From Oceanicola sp. D3 (lineage in GTDB: Bacteria; Pseudomonadota; Alphaproteobacteria; Rhodobacterales; Rhodobacteraceae), in the NCBI RefSeq assembly GCF_006351965.1, contig NZ_CP040932.1, positions 248,001-312,000 of the forward strand: a stretch of 64,000 bases of DNA. Direction: 5' to 3'. Below the pieces are notes generated by a model. The model was not told the DNA's origin. It saw only the letters and a list, made by a program, of their open reading frames with translations, and did no database searches. Position 1 is the stretch's first letter, and each line of letters begins with the position of its first letter. Shown here one piece after another: positions 35,876-45,084 of the stretch. The position numbers and the translations under genes were made by a program.

Positions 35876-37016
35876 TTGGCAGAACGGGGGCTTTGGGCTC
35901 TACATTCATTGGCCGTATTGCGCCGCCAAGTGCCCCTACTGCGACTTCAACTCCCATGTTTCTGCCCAGATCGACCACTCCGCCTGGAGAGAGGCTTACG
36001 TTCGGGAAATTGCGCGCGTTGGAGCCGAAACAGAGGGGCGCGTGCTCAACTCTGTCTACTTCGGCGGCGGAACACCATCGCTTATGGAGCCAGAGACCGT
36101 TGCGGCGATACTTGCAGAAATCGGGCGCTATTGGCCACGCGCGAACGATCTGGAGATCACGCTTGAGGCCAACCCTTCATCTGTCGAGGCACGGCGCTTT
36201 GCGGGCTATGCAGAAGCCGGGGTGAACCGGGTTTCGCTTGGGATCCAGTCGCTGCGAGATGGAGACTTGCGGGCATTGGGGCGCTTGCATGATGTCGCGC
36301 AGGCAAAGGCGGCGCTGGACGTTGCGAAGGCGCATTTTGGGCGTGTGAGCTTTGATTTGATCTATGCGCGGCAACATCAGCAACTTGAGGGGTGGAGAGA
36401 AGAACTTTCGGAAGCGCTGGACATGGCCGCGGATCACCTCTCGCTTTATCAGCTAACGATTGAGCCCGGCACAGCCTTTGGCGACCGCTACGCCATTGGG
36501 AGGCTCGGGGGGTTGCCCGATGATGACCTGGGCGCCGATATGTTTGAGCTGACCCAAGAAATGACGAAGGCGGCAGGGTTTGAGGCCTATGAAGTCTCTA
36601 ACCATGCACTAAATGGCTCCTTTTCGCGGCATAATCTGGTGTATTGGCGCTATGGGGACTACGTCGGGATTGGCCCCGGAGCGCATGGTCGGCTGACGCT
36701 TGCGGGCCGGAAATATGCGACAGTCGCAACATCCGCACCGCTGGCGTGGTTACAGCTGCAGGCGGAGGACAGCGCAGAGGCGCGGGAAGCGCTGACCGGC
36801 TCGGAGCAGGCGTCAGAGTATTTGATGATGGGGCTGCGGATTGATGAAGGCGTTTCTCTGTCGCGCTATGCTGCCATGGCCGGCGAGCCCCTTGATGATC
36901 AGCGTATTGCCCAGCTTACAGAGGATGGGTTGATTTGGCTGGAAGCTGGCAACATCCGAGCCACGCAGCGCGGTAGGATGGTGCTGAATGCGGTTATTCG
37001 TGAGTTGATGGTTTAG
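35841..37016 (+). CDS. hemW: HemW-like radical SAM heme chaperone
   Basis: 391 aa radical SAM protein of the HemN/HemW superfamily, formerly annotated as oxygen-independent coproporphyrinogen oxidase. The iron-sulfur motif is CAAKCPYC (Cx3Cx2C) following LYIHWPY. FGGGTPSLM, ITLEANPSSVEARRF and VNRVSLGIQSLRDGDLRALGRLHD follow. The HNLVYW motif (HNxxYW) assigned to heme binding in HemW is present, and the extra Cys of true HemN after the cluster is absent. The start is TTG 35841 inside rdgB; TTG 35853 is an alternative. Confidence 0.93.
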   Translation: MKSSLQAALRADWQNGGFGLYIHWPYCAAKCPYCDFNSHVSAQIDHSAWREAYVREIARVGAETEGRVLNSVYFGGGTPSLMEPETVAAILAEIGRYWPRANDLEITLEANPSSVEARRFAGYAEAGVNRVSLGIQSLRDGDLRALGRLHDVAQAKAALDVAKAHFGRVSFDLIYARQHQQLEGWREELSEALDMAADHLSLYQLTIEPGTAFGDRYAIGRLGGLPDDDLGADMFELTQEMTKAAGFEAYEVSNHALNGSFSRHNLVYWRYGDYVGIGPGAHGRLTLAGRKYATVATSAPLAWLQLQAEDSAEAREALTGSEQASEYLMMGLRIDEGVSLSRYAAMAGEPLDDQRIAQLTEDGLIWLEAGNIRATQRGRMVLNAVIRELMV

Positions 37017-37370
37017 ATGCGGATGCTTTGGGCAGCGGCGGGCGCGGTGAGCCTGATGCTCGGCGTGATCGGAATTGTGCTGCCCTTATTGCCCACAGTG
37101 CCCTTTGTTCTTCTAGCGGCTTTCTGCTTTGCCAGATCGTCCGAGAAACTGCACGATTGGCTGCTGGCACACCGAACCTTTGGGCCGATGATCGTGGATT
37201 GGCGAAGAAACGGGGCCATACATCGGCGGGCAAAACTGGCTGCAACCGCGTCTGTTGGGCTCGTTTTTGTAGTGTCTTTGGTACTTCAGCTGCCTGCGCA
37301 TGTCCTGCTGATACAGGCCATCACACTCAGCGGGGTGATGGTGTTTATCTGGACACGTCCAGAGGCGTAG
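37017..37370 (+). CDS. YbaN family (DUF454) inner-membrane protein
   Basis: 117 aa. Three or so membrane segments: MLWAAAGAVSLMLGVIGIVLPLLPTVPFVLLAAFCFARSS, which is the DUF454 signature (GxxGxxLPLLPTxPFxLLAAxCFARSS), and two near residues 73-110. A cytoplasmic loop has LHDWLLAHRTFGPMIVDWR. Function is unknown; in some proteobacteria these genes sit near haem-uptake genes, which fits its position directly after hemW (zero-gap start). Its last 26 bp overlap the end of parB on the opposite strand. Confidence 0.92.
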   Translation: MRMLWAAAGAVSLMLGVIGIVLPLLPTVPFVLLAAFCFARSSEKLHDWLLAHRTFGPMIVDWRRNGAIHRRAKLAATASVGLVFVVSLVLQLPAHVLLIQAITLSGVMVFIWTRPEA

Positions 37371-38229
37371 CAGATAGAACGCGGCAAAGGGCATCCAGAT
37401 CGTCGAGGTCTCGGTAGGCGATCGAAAGCCGGCCCTTGCCCGAAGCATCATGCTCGATTGCGACCTTGAGGCCGAGATTGGCGGCCAGGTCCGCTTCAAG
37501 TGCGCGCGTGTCGGCGTCTTTTTCGGGTTTCGGGGCCTTGGAAGCGGGTTTTTTGCCGTTTTTGGCCAGTTGCTCCGTTTGGCGAACGGACAGCCCTTTT
37601 TGCACAACCTGCCTTGCCAGCTCGGAAGGATTATCTGCCGTGATCAGCGCACGGGCGTGGCCGGATGACAGGCGGCCGTCGCGCAGCAACAGCTGCACAT
37701 CTTCAGGAAGTTGCAAAAGGCGCATCAGGTTGGCGACATGGCTGCGGCTTTTTCCAAGCGCGTGGGCGAGGTGCTCTTGCGTGTGGCCGAACCTGTCGAC
37801 CAGCTGCCGATAGCCCTGGGCTTCATCAATCGGGTTGAGATCTTCGCGCTGAACGTTTTCGATGATCGCAACTTCGAGGACTTCTTCATCGGTGAACTCA
37901 CGGATGATGACCGGCACTTCGTGCAATTTGGCCATCTGTGCCGCACGCCAGCGCCGCTCCCCCGCAACGATCTGATAAATATCTGATTTTACAGGGTCTT
38001 TACGGACAATCAGAGGCTGGATGATGCCGCGCTCTTGGATGGAGTTGGCCAGCTCCTGTAGCGGCTCCATCTCGAAATCGCGACGCGGCTGGTCCGGGTT
38101 GGGCTCGACCTGTTCAATCGGCAAGCGGCGCTCTGTGCCGGTGGGAGCCGCGGTTTGGTCTTCCTTGGGTGCTACATCCGCCATAAGGGCCGACAGTCCA
38201 CGACCGAGACCTCTCTTCTTTTCAGCCAT
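37345..38229 (-). CDS. parB: Chromosome partitioning protein ParB
   Basis: CTP-dependent DNA clamp that loads at parS and spreads. 294 aa. The N terminus KKRGLGRGLSALMADV is the ParA-interacting signature. The CTP-binding domain has IEQVEPNPDQPRRDF, and VAGERRWRAAQMAKLHEVPVI carries the GERRxR motif. The parS-reading HTH is EHLAHALGKSRSHVANLMRLLQLPEDV, followed by LSSGHARALI. The C-terminal dimerisation helix follows a Lys/Pro linker. It lies 15 bp after parA. Its two parS sites are 1.4 and 3.3 kb away. Confidence 0.98.
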   Translation of the reverse strand: MAEKKRGLGRGLSALMADVAPKEDQTAAPTGTERRLPIEQVEPNPDQPRRDFEMEPLQELANSIQERGIIQPLIVRKDPVKSDIYQIVAGERRWRAAQMAKLHEVPVIIREFTDEEVLEVAIIENVQREDLNPIDEAQGYRQLVDRFGHTQEHLAHALGKSRSHVANLMRLLQLPEDVQLLLRDGRLSSGHARALITADNPSELARQVVQKGLSVRQTEQLAKNGKKPASKAPKPEKDADTRALEADLAANLGLKVAIEHDASGKGRLSIAYRDLDDLDALCRVLSATPLDVSR

Positions 38230-38244
38230 TGCTCGCTTCCTTTT

Positions 38245-39045
38245 TTATTGTGCAGGCCGCCCGAGCAGCTCTTTTGCGAGATCACGGTAGGCGACGCTGC
38301 CCTTGGACGTTGGGTCATAATCGAGCACCGGCATAGCAAAGCTGGGCGCTTCGCTGACTCGCACATTTCTGGGTATGCGGGTTTGGTAGACGAGATCGCC
38401 GAGGGCTTCGCGGGCGTCATCGTCAACCTGTTGAGAGAGGTTGTTTCGAGAATCGAACATCGTCAGCACAACCCCCTCGATCCGGAGGTTCGGGTTGGCG
38501 GTTTCGCGGACTTCCCTAAGGGTCAGCATAAGCTGAGAAAGGCCTTCAAGCGCATAGAATTCCGACTGCAAGGGCACGAGAACGGAATCTGCCGCGATCA
38601 TCGCGTTTACCGTCAGAAGGTTTAGTGAAGGCGGGCAGTCGATGAGGATGAAATCGAGCGAGTAGCGGTCTATCTCGGGCTGCCGAAGGGCATCGTGCAG
38701 CAGGTGGCTGCGCCGCTCGTTGGCTACCAGTTCGATATCAGCAGAGCTGAGGTCGGTGGTGGAGGGGGCGAGAAGGAGGTTTTCGACGTCGGTTGCCAGA
38801 ATGACTTCTCGCAGTGGTGCGTCATCCAGAATCAGATCGTAGGTGGTTTTCGTTCTGTCAGCTGGCTCAACGCCTAGGCCGGTGGACGCATTCCCCTGCG
38901 GATCAAGGTCGACGATGAGCACGGCCTTGCCTTCCGCCGCGAGCGCGGCGCCAAGGTTGATTGCCGTGGTCGTCTTTCCAACGCCACCCTTCTGATTGGC
39001 AACGGCGATGATTTTAGGTGCCTTGGGACGGCTGAGGTCAGACAC
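38245..39045 (-). CDS. parA: Chromosome partitioning ATPase ParA
   Basis: 266 aa deviant Walker A ATPase: KIIAVANQKGGVGKTTTAINLGAALA, LIVDLDPQGNASTGLGV, FILIDCPPSLNLLTVNAM and VLVPLQSEFYALEGLSQLM. It binds nucleoid DNA with ATP and drives segregation of ParB-parS complexes. Its start overlaps the end of rsmG by 8 bp. It forms an operon mnmE-mnmG-rsmG-parA-parB running away from the origin. Confidence 0.98.
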   Translation of the reverse strand: MSDLSRPKAPKIIAVANQKGGVGKTTTAINLGAALAAEGKAVLIVDLDPQGNASTGLGVEPADRTKTTYDLILDDAPLREVILATDVENLLLAPSTTDLSSADIELVANERRSHLLHDALRQPEIDRYSLDFILIDCPPSLNLLTVNAMIAADSVLVPLQSEFYALEGLSQLMLTLREVRETANPNLRIEGVVLTMFDSRNNLSQQVDDDAREALGDLVYQTRIPRNVRVSEAPSFAMPVLDYDPTSKGSVAYRDLAKELLGRPAQ

Positions 39046-39658
39046 GGGAGATGTTTCCTATGGTGAGAAGGGCGCCGGATGGATCGGTTTCGCTGGGATG
39101 TTTTTGAACGTCAAAGTTCCAGTTTTCAAGCGCCTTCGCGATCTCTGTCTCATGTTGCGCACCCTTGAGGAAAAGCGCCTTTCCGTCAGGAGCCAAGTGC
39201 TGGTCTGCGAAGGAGAGAAGGGTGGTTAAGGGGGCCATTGCGCGGGCGGAAAGGACTTGAGCGCTGCGCGATGGGAGCGACTCGGCGCGGTTTGCGTGTA
39301 TCTGTGCCGAAACGCCGGTTTCTCGCAGGACAGTGCTGAGAAATGTGCACTTGCGTTGATCAGATTCGATGAATTCAAAGGTAAGGTCTGGTGATGTTTC
39401 GTGGGCGATAATTGCGCAAACCAGCCCTGGAAAGCCGCCGCCGGTGCCGATGTCGACCCAGAGCCCGCTGTGCCCGGCGTGTTTGAGAACTTGGGCGGAG
39501 TCCATAAAATGGCGGGCCCAGAGATCCGGTAGGGTTGCGGGTGCGACTAGGTTGATAGCCTTGTTCCACTTCACTAGAAGATTGGCGTAGGTGTCGAGCC
39601 GCTGCGATGTTTCACGTGAAACATCGAGGCGCGACAGGACGGCATCACGATCGTTCAA
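39038..39658 (-). CDS. rsmG: 16S rRNA (guanine-N7)-methyltransferase RsmG (GidB)
   Basis: Methylates G527 of 16S rRNA; loss gives low-level streptomycin resistance in many bacteria. 206 aa. [23 protein letters not shown] and the SAM motif [17 protein letters not shown] are typical; [22 protein letters not shown] and [14 protein letters not shown] follow. Codons for DVSRET near the N terminus coincide with a perfect parS site. The start overlaps the mnmG stop (ATGA). Confidence 0.97.
   Translation of the reverse strand: MNDRDAVLSRLDVSRETSQRLDTYANLLVKWNKAINLVAPATLPDLWARHFMDSAQVLKHAGHSGLWVDIGTGGGFPGLVCAIIAHETSPDLTFEFIESDQRKCTFLSTVLRETGVSAQIHANRAESLPSRSAQVLSARAMAPLTTLLSFADQHLAPDGKALFLKGAQHETEIAKALENWNFDVQKHPSETDPSGALLTIGNISRV
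39608..39623. promoter_or_regulatory. parS centromere site within rsmG
   Basis: TGTTTCACGTGAAACA, the perfect 16-bp parS palindrome bound by ParB. It encodes part of DVSRET near the N terminus of RsmG. It lies 1.4 kb from the parB start. Confidence 0.95.
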
Positions 39659-41529
39659 GAGACTTTCCGTTTTTCGGCGCGCCGCAAGTGGGCAAGGATC
39701 AACCCAAGCGCGGCGGGTGTCATACCACCAATCCGCGCGGCCTGACCTAGCGAGGCGGGGCGGGCGGCATTGAGCTTCGCCTTTAGCTCATTGGACAGGC
39801 CCTGAAGGGCATCGTAGCTGAAATCACCCGGTATTTTGCGGTTCTCATCCCGTTCCAACGCAGCCACGTCCTGCTCTTGGCGCGCGATGTAATTTTGATA
39901 GAGCGCGTCTCGCTCGACCTGCGTGGCGATGCTGGGTGCAATGTTGCTGAGTTCCGAAGCGCTTTCTTGCAGCTTGGCCATGCTCGCATCTGGCAAACCC
40001 AAAGCCTCCAAGCCATTCCTGCGCGGGCCGTCAGAGTTTACACGGACGCCGAGGCTGGAGAGTTCGCGGGATGTGAACTCGAGGCTAGATAGGGTGGATT
40101 GGGCATCCATCAGCGCTTCGGTCTTTGTATTGAAGGCACGGGTTCGTTCTTCTCCAACGCATCCAAGCGCAATTCCAATGGGCGTGAGGCGTTGATCCGC
40201 GTTATCCGCCCGAAGGGACAGGCGAAACTCGGCGCGAGAAGTAAACATCCGATAGGGCTCGGCAACGCCTTGCGTTGTCAGGTCGTCAATCATGACGCCG
40301 ATGTAGGATTCTGCCCGGCTGAAGGTGATTGGATCCTTCTCTTGGGCGCGGTGAGCAGCGTTGAGCCCGGCGACGAGGCCTTGCGCGGCTGCCTCTTCAT
40401 AGCCGGTGGTGCCGTTGATCTGGCCTGCGAGGAACAGGTTGCTCAGAGCGCGTAGCTCCAAGGAGGAGGTGAGTGCGCGCGGGTCAATGTAATCATATTC
40501 AATCGCATAGCCCGGCTGCAGGATTTTCACCTGTTCGAGGCCGACGATCGAGCGCACGTAGGCTTCTTGCACGTTTTCGGGCAGGGAGGTGGAGATGCCG
40601 TTTGGATAGATGGTTGGGTCGTCTAAACCTTCTGGCTCCAAGAAGATTTGGTGTGAGTCCTTGGTGGAAAACCGTGTGACCTTATCCTCAATCGAAGGGC
40701 AGTAGCGCGGCCCAACACCCTCGATATGGCCGCCATACATGGCGCTGCGGTGCAGGTTTTCGGTAATGATTTGGTGGGTTTGAGGATTAGTGTAGGTGAT
40801 CCCGCAAGAAACCTGCCGGGCCTTTGGGGCGTCGGACAGGAAGGAGAAGAGCGTTGGGCTTTCGTCGCCGGGCTGATCCTCAAGGCCTTCCCAATTGATC
40901 GTTCGGCCATCAAGGCGCGGGGGTGTTCCGGTTTTGAGACGGCCCAGTGGGAGAGAGAGGCTGGCGAGTTGGTCGGCGAGAAGCTGAGAACGCTCTGCGC
41001 CCATCCGACCCCCCGGGTAGGATTTGTCGCCAATGTGGATGGTGCCGCGTAGGAAGGTGCCGGTGGTGAGCACCACGGCGCTGGCATGCAGCTCGGAGCC
41101 ATCCCCCAACAGGACGCCGTTAACGGTCGTGCCCTCTAGGAGAAGGCCGGAAACTTCGGCTTCGATCACGCGCAAGCCGGGTGTGTCTGCGATCGCAGCT
41201 CCCATGGCTTGCCGATAGAGCTTGCGGTCGGCTTGCGCTCTCGGCCCTTGGACTGCGGGGCCCTTCTTGCGGTTCAAGAGGCGAAACTGGATTCCGGCGG
41301 CATCTGCAACACGACCCATCAGGCCATCCAAGGCGTCAATCTCGCGAACGAGGTGACCTTTACCCAAACCGCCAATCGCCGGATTGCATGACATCACGCC
41401 CAGATCGTTGGCCCGGAGAGTTACCAAGGCCGTGGCTGCCCCCATGCGCGCGGCGGCATGGGCAGCGTCAGCACCTGCATGCCCACCACCAACAACAATG
41501 ACATCAAAGTCATGTTTCACGTGAAACAC
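39655..41529 (-). CDS. mnmG: tRNA uridine 5-carboxymethylaminomethyl modification enzyme MnmG (GidA)
   Basis: FAD-dependent partner of MnmE that modifies the wobble uridine of several tRNAs. 624 aa. The FAD-binding motif is [23 protein letters not shown], with [91 protein letters not shown] and the C-terminal GMTPAAL. Its first six codons (MFHVKH) are written by a parS site. It starts 2 bp after mnmE. Confidence 0.98.
   Translation of the reverse strand: MFHVKHDFDVIVVGGGHAGADAAHAAARMGAATALVTLRANDLGVMSCNPAIGGLGKGHLVREIDALDGLMGRVADAAGIQFRLLNRKKGPAVQGPRAQADRKLYRQAMGAAIADTPGLRVIEAEVSGLLLEGTTVNGVLLGDGSELHASAVVLTTGTFLRGTIHIGDKSYPGGRMGAERSQLLADQLASLSLPLGRLKTGTPPRLDGRTINWEGLEDQPGDESPTLFSFLSDAPKARQVSCGITYTNPQTHQIITENLHRSAMYGGHIEGVGPRYCPSIEDKVTRFSTKDSHQIFLEPEGLDDPTIYPNGISTSLPENVQEAYVRSIVGLEQVKILQPGYAIEYDYIDPRALTSSLELRALSNLFLAGQINGTTGYEEAAAQGLVAGLNAAHRAQEKDPITFSRAESYIGVMIDDLTTQGVAEPYRMFTSRAEFRLSLRADNADQRLTPIGIALGCVGEERTRAFNTKTEALMDAQSTLSSLEFTSRELSSLGVRVNSDGPRRNGLEALGLPDASMAKLQESASELSNIAPSIATQVERDALYQNYIARQEQDVAALERDENRKIPGDFSYDALQGLSNELKAKLNAARPASLGQAARIGGMTPAALGLILAHLRRAEKRKVS
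41513..41528. promoter_or_regulatory. parS centromere site on the first codons of mnmG
   Basis: A second perfect TGTTTCACGTGAAACA. On the minus strand it is ATGTTTCACGTGAAACAT and encodes MFHVKH, including the mnmG start codon. It is 1.9 kb from the first parS and about 3.2 kb from the oriC gap. Confidence 0.95.
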
Positions 41530-41531
41530 TC

Positions 41532-42812
41532 CTACTTGCCGATACAGAAGCTGGAGAAAATCTCGCCCAGCAGGTCTTCAACCCCGATACGCCCAGTGAG
41601 GCTTTCGATCCGGCGCAGGGCGGTGCGTAGCTCTTCGGCTGCGATTTCCGCCCTCTCTGGCCCCGCTTCTACCTCGATTCGACTGGCCCGCAAAGCATCG
41701 CTCGCGGACTGCAGAGCCGCCCGGTGGCGCTCGTGCGTAGCGGTGGTTTGCGTTGGGAGGCGTTCGGAAAGCACTGCCTTGACGCGTGACAAGAGCTCAT
41801 CAATCCCGTCGCCGGTCAGGCCTGACAGACCAAGAGCTTCGCCGGATGGTTGGCTCATGTCAGACTTCGGGTGTGCAAGGATATCTTGAGCGGAAGGGGA
41901 CAGGCCCATCGGAGGGCCAAGAAAGATCCGCAAGTCTGCTGAGGCGGCGCGGGCTTTTGCCCGTTCAACACCGATGGCTTCTACCCGATCTTCGGTTTCG
42001 CGGAGGCCAGCGGTATCCAGCAGGGTCACAGCGAGGCCACCGATATCCATGCGGACCTCTATGACATCGCGCGTCGTTCCGGCGACCTCAGAGGTAATGG
42101 CGGCTTCGCGCCCGGCAAGGCGGTTTAGCAGGGTGGATTTGCCGACATTAGGTGCGCCGACAATGGCAACCTCGAAACCCTCCCGGATCCGTTCTGCCGC
42201 ATCTACGCCAAGCGCTTCGCTTTCGAACTGCGAAACCAGCGTGTCGATCAGGCCCAGCACCTCGGTTGTGGTGTCCTCCGGCACTTCTTCATCGGCGAAG
42301 TCGATCATTGCCTCAAGCAAGGCTGCTGCGCGGATGAGAAGAGAGCGCCATTCTTCAACCCGCGCTCCGAGGGCACCGGTGAAGGTTGCTTGCGCGAGCT
42401 GGCGTTGGGCTTCTGTTTCGGCCTCGATCAGATCAGCAAGGCCTTCGACCTGCGCCAGATCGAGTTGATCGTTCTCGAGCGCACGACGGGTGAATTCTCC
42501 AGGCTCAGCGAGGCGGAGGCCGGGCCGCGTTGTCAGCTCTGAAAGAACAGCGCGGGTGACGGCGACTGAGCCGTGCGTTTGCAGCTCAACCACATCTTCG
42601 CCAGTGAAGCTCGCACCAACCTCGAAGACCAGAACGAGCGCGGTATCGAGAAGCCCTGCGGAGCCGCGCAGCTGCATTAGCGTGGCGCGCCGAGCCTCTG
42701 GCACGCGGCCAGCAAGGTGCTGCAATGCGGGTTTGGCGTCCGGTCCGGAAATACGGATCACCGCGACCCCCGCGCGGCCGGGCGCGGTGGCTTGGGCGAC
42801 GATGGTATCCAT
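41532..42812 (-). CDS. mnmE: tRNA modification GTPase MnmE (TrmE)
   Basis: GTPase that works with MnmG at the tRNA wobble uridine. 426 aa. The N-terminal tetrahydrofolate-binding domain begins [23 protein letters not shown]. The embedded G domain has G1 [15 protein letters not shown]2/G3 IAGTTRD-like [11 protein letters not shown] and [12 protein letters not shown]; the NKxD motif is replaced by a less recognisable sequence (HPKSDMS), as in many alphaproteobacteria. The C terminus is the conserved FCIGK with its catalytic-region Cys. It is about 28 bp downstream of rho. Confidence 0.97.
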   Translation of the reverse strand: MDTIVAQATAPGRAGVAVIRISGPDAKPALQHLAGRVPEARRATLMQLRGSAGLLDTALVLVFEVGASFTGEDVVELQTHGSVAVTRAVLSELTTRPGLRLAEPGEFTRRALENDQLDLAQVEGLADLIEAETEAQRQLAQATFTGALGARVEEWRSLLIRAAALLEAMIDFADEEVPEDTTTEVLGLIDTLVSQFESEALGVDAAERIREGFEVAIVGAPNVGKSTLLNRLAGREAAITSEVAGTTRDVIEVRMDIGGLAVTLLDTAGLRETEDRVEAIGVERAKARAASADLRIFLGPPMGLSPSAQDILAHPKSDMSQPSGEALGLSGLTGDGIDELLSRVKAVLSERLPTQTTATHERHRAALQSASDALRASRIEVEAGPERAEIAAEELRTALRRIESLTGRIGVEDLLGEIFSSFCIGK

Positions 42813-42839
42813 GGTTAACTCTTTGATTTACCTGAAAGA

Positions 42840-44111
42840 TCAGGTGTTCATGGAGTCGAAGAACTCGGCGTTGTTCTTGGTTTGCTTGAGCTTGCCGTTC
42901 AGGAACTCGATGGCATCTGTTGTGCCCATCGGGTTGAGGATACGGCGCAGAACGAAGGTTTTTTGCAGGTCTTTCGGATCGACAAGCAGATCTTCCTTCC
43001 GGGTGCCGGATTTGAGGATGTCCATCGCCGGGAACACGCGCTTGTCGGAGATCTTGCGGTCCAGCACGATCTCGGAGTTGCCGGTGCCTTTGAACTCTTC
43101 GAAAATCACCTCATCCATCCGCGAGCCAGTGTCGATCAGGGCAGTCGCGATGATGGTCAGCGAGCCGCCTTCTTCGATGTTCCGGGCCGCACCAAAGAAG
43201 CGTTTTGGCCGTTGCAGCGCGTTGGCGTCCACACCACCGGTGAGCACCTTGCCGGACGACGGCACAACAGTGTTGAAGGCGCGGCCAAGACGGGTGATCG
43301 AGTCGAGCAGAATGACCACGTCACGCTTGTGCTCAACAAGGCGCTTGGCCTTCTCGATCACCATCTCGGAAACGGCCACGTGGCGCGTTGCGGGCTCGTC
43401 GAAGGTGGAAGAGATCACCTCGCCTTTCACCGAGCGCTGCATGTCGGTCACCTCTTCGGGGCGTTCATCGATCAGCAGGACGATCAGGTAACACTCGGGG
43501 TGGTTCACCTCGATCGAGCGGGCGATGTTTTGCAGAAGCACAGTCTTACCGGTCCGCGGCGGTGCCACGATCAGCGAGCGCTGGCCTTTGCCGATGGGTG
43601 CGACCAGATCTATGATGCGGGCGGAGCGATCTTTGATGGTCGGATCGTCGATTTCCATGTTCAGCCGCTCATCGGGGTAGAGCGGTGTCAGGTTATCGAA
43701 GTTGATCTTGTGGCGCGCCTTCTCGGGCTCTTCGAAGTTGATCTGCGTGACCTTCGTCATGCAGAAGTAGTTTTCGTTATCGCCGGGCGCCTTGATGAAG
43801 CCCTCAACCGTGTCGCCGGTGCGCAAGCCATGTTGGCGGATCATCTCGGGGGACACGTAGATGTCATCGGGGCCGGGCAAATAGTTGGCCTCGGGCGAAC
43901 GCAGGAAGCCGAAGCCGTCTTGCAGCACGTCCAGCACACCATCACCGGAAATGTCCCAACCTTCCTCGGCCCGCTCCTTGAGGATGGCGAACATCATGTC
44001 GCCCTTCCGCATGGTCGATGCGTTGTCGATCTCCAGTTCTTCGGCCATCGACAGCAGGTCTGCCGGGGTTTTGGACTTGAGATCGTAAAGGGAAAGCTGG
44101 GGTTGGGTCAT
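42840..44111 (-). CDS. rho: Transcription termination factor Rho
   Basis: RNA helicase that ends transcription. 423 aa from ATG 44111 ([26 protein letters not shown]); the extra upstream frame is not conserved. The cold-shock-like RNA-binding domain is [31 protein letters not shown]. The ATPase motor has Walker [19 protein letters not shown], the segment [31 protein letters not shown], and the R-loop [40 protein letters not shown]. It sits between hemJ and mnmE, as in other Rhodobacteraceae origin regions. Confidence 0.98.
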   Translation of the reverse strand: MTQPQLSLYDLKSKTPADLLSMAEELEIDNASTMRKGDMMFAILKERAEEGWDISGDGVLDVLQDGFGFLRSPEANYLPGPDDIYVSPEMIRQHGLRTGDTVEGFIKAPGDNENYFCMTKVTQINFEEPEKARHKINFDNLTPLYPDERLNMEIDDPTIKDRSARIIDLVAPIGKGQRSLIVAPPRTGKTVLLQNIARSIEVNHPECYLIVLLIDERPEEVTDMQRSVKGEVISSTFDEPATRHVAVSEMVIEKAKRLVEHKRDVVILLDSITRLGRAFNTVVPSSGKVLTGGVDANALQRPKRFFGAARNIEEGGSLTIIATALIDTGSRMDEVIFEEFKGTGNSEIVLDRKISDKRVFPAMDILKSGTRKEDLLVDPKDLQKTFVLRRILNPMGTTDAIEFLNGKLKQTKNNAEFFDSMNT

Positions 44112-44240
44112 GAACGGGCCTTGGCTGCGCAACTCACAGCAGTGCTGTGGGGCGCGGAATGGAATAGCGGGAAGATCCACGGCCGAACGGCCGCTTGGAC
44201 AGGTGAGATAAGCGCGGGATGGCCGCGAGTCAAGATAAGG

Positions 44241-44696
44241 TCAGAACGGGCGCACCACGATTGAAACGACGATGACGACCAACAGCAGCGTCGGCACCTC
44301 GTTCATCATCCGGTAGGTCCGACCAGAAACGGAGTTGGTGCCGGCAACAAAGTCTTTGCGCCGTTTGCCCAGCCAGTGATGAAACCATGTGAGGCCGAGG
44401 ATGCCCGCCAGTTTGGTGTAGGGCCAGATGGCAACCCAGTCGACAATACCGGGCGTCGAGGCCAGCATGATCCCGAAGATCCAGGTTGCGATCATGGCAG
44501 GGTTCATGATGAGCCGAAGCAGTTTCAGCTCCATCATCTGGAGCATCGCATCAGAGTGAGGATTCTCGACCCCTTTCTCTGCATGATGGACGAACAGACG
44601 GGGCAGATAGAACAGGCCAGCCATCCAAGAGATGACAGCGAGAATATGCAGCGTCTTGGTCCATGGGTAGAACCAGGCAAGGAAATCGAAGAGCAC
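44241..44696 (-). CDS. hemJ: Protoporphyrinogen IX oxidase HemJ
   Basis: Oxidises protoporphyrinogen IX to protoporphyrin IX in organisms lacking HemG/HemY. 151 aa with four membrane segments. The first contains YPWTKTLHILAVISWMAGLFYLPRLFVHH with the functionally important His residues; the Lys in WPYTKLAGILGLTWFHHW is also conserved. The start is GTG 44696 behind a very strong AGGAGG. It is the first gene to the left of oriC and points away from it. The substrate leads to HemH (10528-11544). Confidence 0.95.
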   Translation of the reverse strand: MLFDFLAWFYPWTKTLHILAVISWMAGLFYLPRLFVHHAEKGVENPHSDAMLQMMELKLLRLIMNPAMIATWIFGIMLASTPGIVDWVAIWPYTKLAGILGLTWFHHWLGKRRKDFVAGTNSVSGRTYRMMNEVPTLLLVVIVVSIVVRPF

Positions 44697-44786
44697 AGGT
44701 CACCTCCTGTCTCCCTTCAATAATAAAATAGAATCTTAAGAAAGGTTGTTTTTGTAGTAGGGGCTGGGGATATGGGGATTACTTGG

Positions 44787-44795
44787 TTTTCCACA
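44787..44795 (+). promoter_or_regulatory. DnaA box, one mismatch
   Basis: TTTTCCACA, one mismatch from TTATCCACA, within the oriC gap. Confidence 0.6.
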
Positions 44796-44880
44796 GATCT
44801 GCGCACAGTGGATTTGGAACTTGATGGTTCCTCAAGTGTTCTCAAAAACCGTTTAATTTCAGCGTTTTATAAAAATTCCC

Positions 44881-44889
44881 TGTGGATAA
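44881..44889 (-). promoter_or_regulatory. DnaA box, perfect
   Basis: TGTGGATAA on the plus strand, the exact complement of TTATCCACA. It lies directly beside the AT-rich tract GCGTTTTATAAAAATTCCC, the arrangement expected for an unwinding element. Confidence 0.85.
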
Positions 44890-44952
44890 GCCTTCGGATA
44901 ACTCGCTGAGTCGCGGGTGGACAAAGAAACTCTTCATACATCGGACGAAGCG

Positions 44953-44961
44953 TTATCCTCA
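44953..44961 (+). promoter_or_regulatory. DnaA box, one mismatch
   Basis: TTATCCTCA, one mismatch from the consensus. Confidence 0.6.
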
Positions 44962-45075
44962 TGGGGAGGAAAACGGAGTGGTTGGGGACAAGCGGGTGGT
45001 TTTCCCCCGGGTTGAAGGTTGTTCAGAATGAGGCCACACCCGGTGCACAGGCAACTCCCAGAGTCATCCACGAGG

Positions 45076-45084
45076 TTATTCACA
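45076..45084 (+). promoter_or_regulatory. DnaA box overlapping the maf start codon
   Basis: TTATTCACA, matching TTATNCACA. Its last A is the first base of the maf ATG, so DnaA binding here could also affect maf expression. Confidence 0.7.

Larger units (their letters stand above)
44697..45083. other. Probable chromosomal origin of replication (oriC)
   Basis: This 387-bp gap between divergent hemJ and maf is the longest non-coding stretch in the window and is AT-rich compared with its surroundings. It contains one perfect DnaA box (TTATCCACA, minus strand, 44881-44889), a TTATTCACA box at 45076-45084, and one-mismatch boxes at 44787-44795 and 44953-44961. AT-rich tracts at 44719-44760 and 44840-44880 could be the unwinding element. 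Three GANTC sites (44731, 44908, 45061), the CcrM methylation target, are present. Flanking genes point away on both sides, and parS, parA and parB lie 3-8 kb away. hemE and the PPSR gene, often at this junction, are not in the gap. Confidence 0.78.

Noticed and set aside
42882-44264. A 460-codon open frame on the plus strand opposite rho
   Set aside because: Antisense shadow of a fully conserved rho gene.
44961-45083. An extended N terminus for maf running through the origin
   Set aside because: The Maf signature LASGSEIRATLL starts right after ATG 45084. The upstream codons carry DnaA boxes and have no family similarity.
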